From Deltaproteobacteria bacterium (lineage in GTDB: Bacteria; Desulfobacterota; Desulfobacteria; Desulfobacterales; JAUVKB01): a stretch of 11,861 bases of DNA. The stretch covers positions 1 through 11,861 of the forward strand of contig JAUVKB010000050.1 of NCBI GenBank assembly GCA_030596405.1. The letters run 5' to 3'. Of the stretch, positions 5,796-11,861 are shown in pieces. The notes below the pieces were generated by a model. The model did not search any database and was not told where the DNA came from. It saw only the letters and a program-made list of their open reading frames with translations. The position numbers and the translations under genes are program-made. How positions within the stretch are numbered: position 1 is the first letter of the stretch; each line of letters starts with the position of its first letter.

Positions 5796-7655
5796 ATGGA
5801 AAATGTTGATAAAAACGATGAAACCGGACAATTAAAAGAGAACGACGTGCATGATTCATCTGTTGATAACCAGGAAGATCAGATGGTTTTGCAGCAGACT
5901 GAAGAGTTGAGCAAAGAGCAGGCTGAAGACACATCAATCGACGACAAACCGCCGGAAGACGATTCTCAGGATTTTGAGGAGAGTATGGAGAGCTTGATGG
6001 ATTTGTATGAAGAGAGCTTCAAGCGTTTCGGAGAAGGAGAGGTCGTTACAGGCAAGATAATTTCAGTGGATAAGGATTATGTTCTTGTAGACATAGGGTA
6101 TAAGTCGGAAGGGCAGATACGAATTCATGAATTTAGAGATGAAGATGGAAATATAAATGCCCAGGTGGGTGGTGCTGTCGATGTGATGGTTGAAAGGTGG
6201 GATGACGAGGATGAGGTTGTCGTTCTTTCCAAGGAAAAGGCTGCTAAAATCAAGGTGTGGGAAGAAATCAAGGAGATTTACGATGCCGATGGAGTTGTTG
6301 AGGGCGTTATTTTAAATCGTGTAAAGGGAGGTTTTTCCGTTGACATCGGTGTTCAGGCATTTTTGCCCGGTTCACAGGCTGATCTGCGTCCGATTCATAA
6401 TCTCGACGAACTGGTTGGGAAAACATATAGCTTTAAAATCTTAAAATATAATCGGAAACGGAGCAATATTGTTTTATCCAGGCGGGCAATTCTTGAACAG
6501 GAGCTTGAAAATCAGAGGGCTGCAACGTTATCTGAAATTTATGAAGGTAAAATTGTTGAAGGTATTGTAAAAAATATTACCGAGTACGGTGTGTTTGTCG
6601 ACCTGGGCGGTGTGGACGGTCTTCTCCATATCACGGATATTTCGTGGGGGCGCGTTAAGCATCCTTCAGAACTTTTTTCAGTCGGCGACTCGATAACGGT
6701 AAAGATATTGAATCTTGATATGGAAAGAGAAAGGGTTTCATTGGGCATGAAGCAGCTGACCGAAGATCCCTGGGCAGCAGCAGCTGAAAAGTATTTTGTA
6801 GGTTCCCGTATATCCGGGAAGGTTGTGAGCCTGACGGACTACGGCGCTTTTATCGAATTGGAAGAAGGGGTCGAAGGGCTGATCCACGTTTCAGAGATGT
6901 CATGGACGCGCAAGATTCGTCACCCTTCCAAAATTGTCCAGGCAGGAGACGTTGTTGAGGCTATCGTACTCGATATTAAGCCTGAAAGCAGGCGTATCTC
7001 ACTCGGTATGAAACAGGTTTCTCCAAATCCATGGGATGTGGTAAGTGAAAAATATCCGGTGGGGACAACTATTGAAGGCAAAATCAAAAATATTACCGAT
7101 TTTGGACTTTTTATCGGCATGGACGAGGGTATTGACGGACTTGTGCATATTTCCGATATTTCCTGGACAAAGCGTGTCAAGCATCCGTCTGAGTTGTATA
7201 AAAAAGGGGATGTGATACAGGCTATTGTTTTGGATATTGATAAGAACAATGAAAGATTTTCCCTTGGAATAAAACAGTTGCAACCGGACCCCTGGGACAC
7301 TGTAGGGGAACGATATGAGGTCGGCAAGGAAATAACAGGCACAATCACGAATATTACCGATTTTGGAGTTTTTGTGGAACTTGAAGAGGGGATAGAAGGT
7401 CTTGTGCATGTATCTGAAATAAGCAAAGAGAAAATCAAAACTCCTGTTGGACAATTTAATGTCGGGGATGTTCTTCCCACTAAAGTAATGAATATAAACA
7501 GTGGTGAACGAAGGATAGGGTTATCAATAAAACGGCTTGCGAGTGATAATGAGCAGGAGATGTTAAGCGAGCACATAAACAATATTGCCCCTGCGACGTC
7601 GTCATTTGGAGAAATTTTGCGAGAGAATCTTCAAGAGAAGCTAAACGAAAAATAG
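5796..7655 (+). CDS. rpsA: 30S ribosomal protein S1, six S1 domains with acidic N-terminal extension
   Basis: A 619-residue S1 protein, which binds mRNA on the small subunit and helps initiation. Six S1 (OB-fold) repeats are readable, beginning at about residues 82, 167, 252, 337, 424 and 511. The first two are the divergent ribosome-docking type. The last four carry the RNA-binding pattern of G-x-V-x-x-I-T-D-(Y/F)-G-x-F-(V/I) followed by G-L-(I/L/V)-H-(I/V)-S. The usual W-A/D-spacer 'DPW' links domains 3-4, 4-5 (as NPW) and 5-6. Residues 1-80 are a low-complexity acidic segment (many E, D, Q, S) that makes the protein longer than the 557 residues of E. coli S1. AGGAGG (5779-5784) precedes the ATG by 11 bases. 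The stop is only three nucleotides before sppA. Confidence 0.96.
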   Translation: MENVDKNDETGQLKENDVHDSSVDNQEDQMVLQQTEELSKEQAEDTSIDDKPPEDDSQDFEESMESLMDLYEESFKRFGEGEVVTGKIISVDKDYVLVDIGYKSEGQIRIHEFRDEDGNINAQVGGAVDVMVERWDDEDEVVVLSKEKAAKIKVWEEIKEIYDADGVVEGVILNRVKGGFSVDIGVQAFLPGSQADLRPIHNLDELVGKTYSFKILKYNRKRSNIVLSRRAILEQELENQRAATLSEIYEGKIVEGIVKNITEYGVFVDLGGVDGLLHITDISWGRVKHPSELFSVGDSITVKILNLDMERERVSLGMKQLTEDPWAAAAEKYFVGSRISGKVVSLTDYGAFIELEEGVEGLIHVSEMSWTRKIRHPSKIVQAGDVVEAIVLDIKPESRRISLGMKQVSPNPWDVVSEKYPVGTTIEGKIKNITDFGLFIGMDEGIDGLVHISDISWTKRVKHPSELYKKGDVIQAIVLDIDKNNERFSLGIKQLQPDPWDTVGERYEVGKEITGTITNITDFGVFVELEEGIEGLVHVSEISKEKIKTPVGQFNVGDVLPTKVMNINSGERRIGLSIKRLASDNEQEMLSEHINNIAPATSSFGEILRENLQEKLNEK

Positions 7656-7658
7656 TTT

Positions 7659-8567
7659 ATGTTTTCCCGGAGACATCCATATCTTTTTTTTATTCTGGTT
7701 TTTTCATCAATCGTTTCTGCCGCAACGATAGGGATGTTTTTACTGATTATATTTGTATCCAAAGGCTCTGATTTCAGCGATTTTAACAAGGCCGGCGGCG
7801 AAAAAGTTGGTATCATAGAGCTCAAGGGCTTTATCGCCGATTCCAAAGGCGCGATTGAAAAGATAAAATACTTCCGTGAGGATGATTCCATAAAAGCAAT
7901 CGTACTTCGGATCGATTCTCCTGGTGGTTCCGTTGGGCCGTCTCAGGAAATTTTCAGAGAAATAAGAAAGACTGTGGCAATCAAGAAAGTCGTTGCTTCA
8001 ATGGGCGCAGTTGCTGCTTCCGGAGGTTACTACGCTGCTGCAGCGGCGGACGGCATTGTAGCCAATCCCGGCACTATAACCGGCAGCATAGGTGTTATTG
8101 TCGGTTTTACAAATCTTCAGGAGCTTTTTCAAAAAATAGGATTGGTTCCGGTTGTCGTAAAGAGTGGTGAATACAAGGATATAGGATCACCCGTCCGAAA
8201 AATGAAAGAGGAAGAAAAAAAGATTCTCCAGAATTTTGTAAATAAAATCCACAGACAATTTGTTATGGCGATTGTTGAGGGAAGAGATATTGATCAGGGC
8301 AAAGTGGAATCGCTAGCTGATGGGCGTATTTTTACAGGAGAAGAGGCAAAAGATTTAGGGCTTGTTGACCGCCTTGGAAATCTTGATGATGCTGTCGAGT
8401 GGGCGGGTCGGATGGCTGGAATAAAAGGCCGTATCACCACTGTTTATGCCCGGGAGAAGAAATTTTCACTGCTTAAATATTTTGTTGGGTCTTCATTAAG
8501 GACAATCATACGCAATGCAGTCAATCCAGGTTTAGACGCTTTGTATCTTTATCAGCCGGCCGGGTAG
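7659..8567 (+). CDS. sppA: Signal peptide peptidase SppA, short (36K-type) form
   Basis: A 302-residue membrane-anchored serine protease that degrades signal peptides left in the membrane. Residues 8-33 are one hydrophobic transmembrane segment after MFSRRHP, placing the catalytic domain outside the cytoplasmic membrane. S121 in AASGGYY is the nucleophile and K173 in SGEYKDIG the general base; their 52-residue separation matches the single-domain Bacillus enzyme (S147/K199) and not the fused two-domain E. coli form. The IDSPGG motif (85-90) and TGSIGV (141-146) are also in place. There is no ribosome site near the ATG, which lies three nucleotides after the rpsA stop, so translation probably depends on ribosomes finishing rpsA. 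The gene ends the rightward block. Confidence 0.93.
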   Translation: MFSRRHPYLFFILVFSSIVSAATIGMFLLIIFVSKGSDFSDFNKAGGEKVGIIELKGFIADSKGAIEKIKYFREDDSIKAIVLRIDSPGGSVGPSQEIFREIRKTVAIKKVVASMGAVAASGGYYAAAAADGIVANPGTITGSIGVIVGFTNLQELFQKIGLVPVVVKSGEYKDIGSPVRKMKEEEKKILQNFVNKIHRQFVMAIVEGRDIDQGKVESLADGRIFTGEEAKDLGLVDRLGNLDDAVEWAGRMAGIKGRITTVYAREKKFSLLKYFVGSSLRTIIRNAVNPGLDALYLYQPAG

Positions 8568-8581
8568 TTTAAGACCCTAAT

Positions 8582-8601
8582 AGTTTAAAGCAGTTTAAAG
8601 C
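8582..8601. repeat. Short tandem repeat after sppA
   Basis: AGTTTAAAGC occurs twice head to tail (8582-8591, 8592-8601), and a similar AGTTTAAG overlaps the sppA stop (8566-8573), itself framed by GGGT (8562-8565) and ACCC (8573-8576). It is too short to classify; probably replication slippage in an untranslated tail. Confidence 0.5.
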
Positions 8602-8633
8602 AAAAGCGCCTTTCACAAAGTGCTTATAAAATT

Positions 8634-8663
8634 AAACGCTCCTGTTTTGTGAGCGTTTTTTTT
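8634..8663 (+). terminator. Rho-independent terminator, probably used from both sides
   Basis: AAACGCTC (8634-8641) and GAGCGTTT (8651-8658) form a perfect eight-pair stem with a 9-nt loop, followed by T to 8663. This ends the rpsA-sppA transcript. On the minus strand the same stem is followed by TTTAATTTTAT, so it can also stop the convergent yciO gene, whose stop codon is at 8671-8673. A second, imperfect hairpin (8604-8625: AAGC/GCTT outside, CTTT/AAAG inside) precedes it. Confidence 0.85.
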
Positions 8664-8670
8664 GTCGGTT

Positions 8671-9288
8671 TTACTCAAAACCGGTCACATCTCCCAAACC
8701 TTTGCGTATAATTTCAGGCATGTCGTCTATCAGGGAGATGACACTTGAAGGTTGCCCCGGAACAGGGCCTCCATCGACGACGGCTCTGATTCTGGAATGG
8801 AACAGATCGTTGATAAGTGACGGGTCATGTAAGACTGTTCCATCCGGCATTGTGGCGCTTGTGGTGATAATCGGGTTGCCTAACATTTTCACAAGCGCAA
8901 GACAGATGAGATTGTCCGGCACGCGTATTCCCGCTGTTTTCCTTTTGGTAAGCATAATTTTCGGCACCAGTTTTGAACCTTCCAGAATGAACGTATAAGG
9001 GCCGGGCAGGAGTCGTTTCATGGTTTTATATGCATAATTTGAGACCTTGGCATACCTGCTGATATTTTTAAGCCCTGAACATATAAAGCTAAAAGGTTTG
9101 CTTTTGTCGCGCTGATTTACCTGTTTTAATTGGTATATTTTTTCAATAGCCCTTTTGTTCATGATGTCACATCCTATCCCGTAATAAGTGTCGGTGGGAT
9201 AGGCTATTACCTCTCCTCTTTTAAGCATTTCGGCGATATTTTTCATAAGCCTGTCTTGCGGATTTTCAGGATTTATTTTAATAATCAT
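8671..9288 (-). CDS. yciO: YciO-type member of the Sua5/YciO/YrdC family
   Basis: A 205-residue protein of the family that includes threonylcarbamoyl-AMP synthase, the enzyme preparing t6A for tRNAs. The beginning (INPENPQDRL, 5-14) and end (GLGDVTGF) follow E. coli YciO closely, as do YPTDTYYGIGCD (30-41), the GPYTFIL block and GIRVPDN. Of the K-R-S-N tetrad of YrdC/Sua5, K55 and S144 are present, but the arginine is V57 (KQV for KQR) and the asparagine is T146 (SAT for SAN), as in YciO proteins. YciO function is not firmly established. I chose ATG 9288, which matches the YciO start; a GTG at 9336 would add 16 unrelated residues and lies at the probable transcription start. No clear Shine-Dalgarno site is seen. 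The gene converges on sppA and diverges from guaB. Confidence 0.88.
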   Translation of the reverse strand: MIIKINPENPQDRLMKNIAEMLKRGEVIAYPTDTYYGIGCDIMNKRAIEKIYQLKQVNQRDKSKPFSFICSGLKNISRYAKVSNYAYKTMKRLLPGPYTFILEGSKLVPKIMLTKRKTAGIRVPDNLICLALVKMLGNPIITTSATMPDGTVLHDPSLINDLFHSRIRAVVDGGPVPGQPSSVISLIDDMPEIIRKGLGDVTGFE

Positions 9289-9319
9289 GGCATTGTGTAT
9301 CAAATATTTTGTTATAAGT

Positions 9320-9348
9320 TTGCGTTTTAAATTCACAAATATTATATA
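9320..9348 (+). promoter_or_regulatory. Candidate guaB promoter, overlapping a minus-strand -10 for yciO
   Basis: TTGCGT (9320-9325) and TATATA (9343-9348), 17 nt apart, could form a plus-strand promoter giving a leader of roughly 45 nt for guaB. On the minus strand the same AT run reads a perfect TATAAT (9346-9341), with no good -35, which would start the yciO transcript near 9334. The two genes would then share one 111-nt AT-rich control region with overlapping -10 boxes. No guanine riboswitch is recognisable. Confidence 0.35.
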
Positions 9349-9399
9349 TATGTAACTTTTAATTTAAATAAATACAAACTTTTTTCCGGAGGATTTGGT

Positions 9400-10863
9400 A
9401 TGACAACAATACCACCTGAAGAGGCATATTCTTTTGATGATGTTTTATTGATTCCGAGTTATTCCGATGTATTGCCGAAAGATGTAAACACCTCTACCAG
9501 GTTGACAAAAAATATTACGCTTAATATCCCGATTGTAAGCGCTGCAATGGATACTGTAACAGAGGCGCTTACGTCGATCAGCATGGCGCGGGCTGGCGGG
9601 ATCGGTTTTATCCATCGAAATATGAGTATTAAAAGCCAGGTAAAAGAGGTCGACAAGGTTAAAAAATCTGAAAGTGGTATGATCGTTGATCCGGTGACGA
9701 TACATCCTGATCAGATGATCTGCGAGGTATTGGAACTGATGGAGCAGTACCGAATTTCCGGGGTTCCTGTTATTGAAGAAGAACGTCTGGCAGGCATCGT
9801 GACAAACAGGGATTTGAGGTTTGAAACCGATCTTGACAAGAAGGTCTCTGAAGTCATGACAAAGGAGAATCTTGTAACCGTTTCAGAAGGGATCTCACTG
9901 GAAGAATCGAAAAAGCTTTTACATAAGCACAGAATCGAAAAACTTCTTGTTGTAGATGAAACAGGACGGCTGACCGGTTTGATAACCATCAAAGATATTG
10001 AAAAGATAATAAAATATCCCAATGCCTGCAAGGATAATATGGGCAGGCTCAGGGTCGGAGCCGCCGTAGGCGTAGGGCCTGACATGCTGGAACGCGCCGA
10101 TAATCTGTTAAAAGCGAGCGTCGATGTTATTTTGATAGACACTTCTCACGGCCATTCAAAAAACGTGGTTGATGCTGTAGAAAAATTAAAAAGCACTTTC
10201 AAGGATATTGAACTGATTGCCGGCAATGTCGGCACGACCGAGGGCGCCAGGGCGCTGATCAACAGCGGTGTTGACGGTGTAAAGATCGGAATCGGGCCCG
10301 GCTCCATTTGTACGACCCGTATTGTGGCCGGCGCAGGCGTGCCTCAGATAACGGCGATAATGAACTGCCGGTCTATCTCCGATCAAACAGGTGTTCCGAT
10401 TTGCGCTGACGGGGGGATCAAGTTTTCAGGCGACATTGCAAAAGCGATCGGCGCGGGCGCTCATGTGGTGATGATAGGAGGTCTGTTTGCAGGAACTGAA
10501 GAGAGCCCGGGTGAAACTATCTTTTTTCAGGGCCGCAGTTATAAGGTTTACAGGGGCATGGGTTCTATTGAGGCCATGAAAAAGGGAAGCAAGGACAGAT
10601 ACTATCAGACTGAAGATGCTGAAGATGATAAGCTGGTTCCCGAAGGTATTGTCGGACGTGTCCCGTACAGGGGATCCATTACCGCAAATGTTTTTCAGCT
10701 TATGGGAGGATTAAAGGCTGGAATGGGATACGTGGGTTGCAATACCATAGAAGAATTGAGGCAAAAAGCCAGATTTGTGAAAATAAGCGCTGCAGGCATG
10801 CGTGAAAGCCATGTTCATGACGTTATTATTACCAAGGAAGCCCCCAATTATCGTCTTGATTAG
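9400..10863 (+). CDS. guaB: IMP dehydrogenase
   Basis: A 487-residue enzyme that oxidises IMP to XMP with NAD, the committed step of GMP synthesis. The catalytic C304 lies in GIGPGSICTTR (297-307). The flap residues R400 and Y401 follow in SKDRYYQ, and ADGGI (336-340) plus the GGLFAG block (360-365) bind IMP phosphate. Two CBS motifs span about residues 95-205 (DPVTIHPDQ, then SEVMTKENLVTV), inserted in the barrel as in most bacterial enzymes; they allow nucleotide control. Length and numbering nearly equal E. coli GuaB (C305, R401, Y402). GGAGGA (9388-9393) lies six bases before the ATG. guaA is not in the window; dnaE follows 27 nt after the stop. Confidence 0.97.
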   Translation: MTTIPPEEAYSFDDVLLIPSYSDVLPKDVNTSTRLTKNITLNIPIVSAAMDTVTEALTSISMARAGGIGFIHRNMSIKSQVKEVDKVKKSESGMIVDPVTIHPDQMICEVLELMEQYRISGVPVIEEERLAGIVTNRDLRFETDLDKKVSEVMTKENLVTVSEGISLEESKKLLHKHRIEKLLVVDETGRLTGLITIKDIEKIIKYPNACKDNMGRLRVGAAVGVGPDMLERADNLLKASVDVILIDTSHGHSKNVVDAVEKLKSTFKDIELIAGNVGTTEGARALINSGVDGVKIGIGPGSICTTRIVAGAGVPQITAIMNCRSISDQTGVPICADGGIKFSGDIAKAIGAGAHVVMIGGLFAGTEESPGETIFFQGRSYKVYRGMGSIEAMKKGSKDRYYQTEDAEDDKLVPEGIVGRVPYRGSITANVFQLMGGLKAGMGYVGCNTIEELRQKARFVKISAAGMRESHVHDVIITKEAPNYRLD

Positions 10864-10890
10864 GAACAGGGATCAAATAAGTGATAGGCA

Positions 10891-11861
10891 ATGAATTTTA
10901 AAATGAAAGATAAAGCCCCTTCTTTTGTTCACCTTCACGTTCACACCCAGTACAGCCTGCTGGATGGAGCCATAAGGCTCGATGCCCTCTTTAAACGGGT
11001 TGGCGATTTTGGAATGGGCGCTGTGGCCATGACAGATCACGGCACAATGTTCGGTTCTATTGAGTTTTACGAGAAGGCAAACAAAAACGGTATAAAACCG
11101 ATCATCGGGTGTGAGTGTTATGTTGCGCCGCGAAGCCTTGCCGACAAAACTCAACTCGACAGTAAAGGGCTTTCCCATCTGGTTCTTCTTGCTGAAAACC
11201 AGCAGGGGTATCGCAACCTGTGCAAGCTGGCTACAATTGCCCAGTTTGAAGGATTTTACTATAAACCCCGCATCGACAAGAATGTTCTAAGAGAGCACAA
11301 AGACGGGCTTATTGCATTTTCGGCGTGTCTTCAAGGTGAAATACCGAAATTAATCCTTGAAGACAAAATAGACAAAGCAGACGAGGCAGCGCGCTGTTAT
11401 TGTGATATTTTCGGCGAAGAAAATTTTTTTCTTGAAGTCCAGAACAACGGTATAGATATCCAGGAAAAGGTAAATCTTGCGCTTCTTGATATGAGCAAAA
11501 GGCTTTCAATCCCCTTAGTCGCCAGCAACGATTGCCATTATCTTGATAAAGAAGACGTGCGGGCTCATGACGTGCTGCTCTGTATCCAGACGGCAAAGAC
11601 CGTTAATGATGCGGATCGTTTAAAATTTCGGACCGACCAGCTCTATCTTAAATCAAGACAAGAGATGTATGATTCTTTCAAAGATTATCCCGGCGCCATC
11701 GAAAATACCGTAGAGATTGCAAAACGTTGCAACATTGAATTCGATTTTAAATCATACCACTTTCCTAAATTTGAAACCGATTCGGTTCAGCCGGTTGACA
11801 AGCTTTTTGAACAAAATGCGAGAAAAGGTTTTGACAAAATATGGCAAAAGATACTGGCAAA
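10891..11861 (+). CDS. dnaE: DNA polymerase III alpha subunit, N-terminal part (runs off right edge)
   Basis: 323 codons are open from ATG 10891 to the window edge, out of the roughly 1150-1200 expected, so only the PHP domain and the start of the polymerase region are seen. FVHLHVHTQYSLLDG (12-26) and AMTDHGTMFGS (46-56) are the first two PHP motifs; IIGCECYVAP, SHLVLLA, FSACLQGE and ASNDCHYL supply the remaining metal-ligand positions. These histidines, acids and cysteine are largely intact, unlike E. coli DnaE, where several are replaced, so a metal-bound PHP domain is likely. A second in-frame ATG at 10903 is possible; neither has a strong ribosome site (ATAGG lies only two bases before 10891). 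The gene is probably transcribed from the guaB promoter. Confidence 0.94.
   Translation, partial: MNFKMKDKAPSFVHLHVHTQYSLLDGAIRLDALFKRVGDFGMGAVAMTDHGTMFGSIEFYEKANKNGIKPIIGCECYVAPRSLADKTQLDSKGLSHLVLLAENQQGYRNLCKLATIAQFEGFYYKPRIDKNVLREHKDGLIAFSACLQGEIPKLILEDKIDKADEAARCYCDIFGEENFFLEVQNNGIDIQEKVNLALLDMSKRLSIPLVASNDCHYLDKEDVRAHDVLLCIQTAKTVNDADRLKFRTDQLYLKSRQEMYDSFKDYPGAIENTVEIAKRCNIEFDFKSYHFPKFETDSVQPVDKLFEQNARKGFDKIWQKILA

Noticed and set aside
6920..7582. 220-codon minus-strand open frame opposite rpsA
   Set aside because: It mirrors the S1 repeats, whose regular codon use keeps the opposite strand open; no ribosome site or family resemblance.
8582..8601. CRISPR-like or attachment-site repeats
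   Set aside because: Only two 10-bp units without spacers, next to a terminator; no integrase, tRNA or cas gene in the window.
9289..9336. GTG start extending the YciO protein by 16 residues
   Set aside because: The added residues do not resemble family N-termini, and the GTG lies at the probable transcription start set by TATAAT at 9346-9341.

Overview
The window looks like a chromosomal housekeeping stretch from an anaerobic bacterium, most likely a Desulfobacterota (sulfate-reducer-like 'deltaproteobacterial') genome. The reasons are a four-subunit ferredoxin-dependent 2-oxoacid oxidoreductase, an oxygen-sensitive iron-sulfur enzyme typical of anaerobes; a hisC-cmk-rpsA-sppA gene order and a guaB-dnaE pair, both of which I associate with that group; and a moderate base composition (mid-40s percent GC by eye, not counted). 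The assignment is inference from gene content and order, not from a marker search.

Layout. At the left edge (1-158, minus strand) is the N-terminus of a secreted DUF1007-type protein running out of the window. Upstream of it, on the same strand, is a 12-codon open frame with an excellent ribosome binding site that resembles the beginning of a ribbon-helix-helix DNA-binding protein and then stops. Positions 260-511 contain no convincing gene but are rich in structure: a small inverted repeat, a nested GC-rich hairpin, a 15-bp tandem duplication, and a long palindrome that contains a perfect TTGACA. From 512 to 8567 all genes run rightward and are closely spaced: a P-loop NTPase; ferredoxin, alpha, TPP-binding beta and gamma subunits of a 2-oxoacid:ferredoxin oxidoreductase (closest in memory to the VorB/KorA class); hisC; cmk; rpsA with six S1 domains; and a short-form sppA. 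hisC and cmk overlap by ATGA, and sppA starts 3 nt after the rpsA stop. A strong intrinsic terminator (8634-8663) ends this block. It is followed by a convergent, minus-strand YciO-family gene, and then by a divergent guaB and the 5' part of dnaE, which continues past the right edge.

How the genes work together. The oxidoreductase subunits should oxidise a 2-oxoacid to an acyl-CoA and CO2 and deliver electrons to ferredoxin. The upstream NTPase may serve this enzyme (maturation or metal/cofactor handling), but that rests only on position. HisC is a PLP aminotransferase of histidine (and often aromatic amino acid) metabolism. Cmk and S1 form the widespread cmk-rpsA pair, and SppA degrades cleaved signal peptides. 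GuaB makes XMP for GTP synthesis and DnaE replicates DNA.

I see no tRNA, rRNA, CRISPR array, insertion sequence or complete mobile element. I do not see a clear novel multi-gene system. The best candidates for a second look are the structured 170-455 intergenic region with the decapitated regulator, the NTPase linked to the oxidoreductase operon, and the YciO protein that lacks two residues of the YrdC/Sua5 catalytic tetrad.
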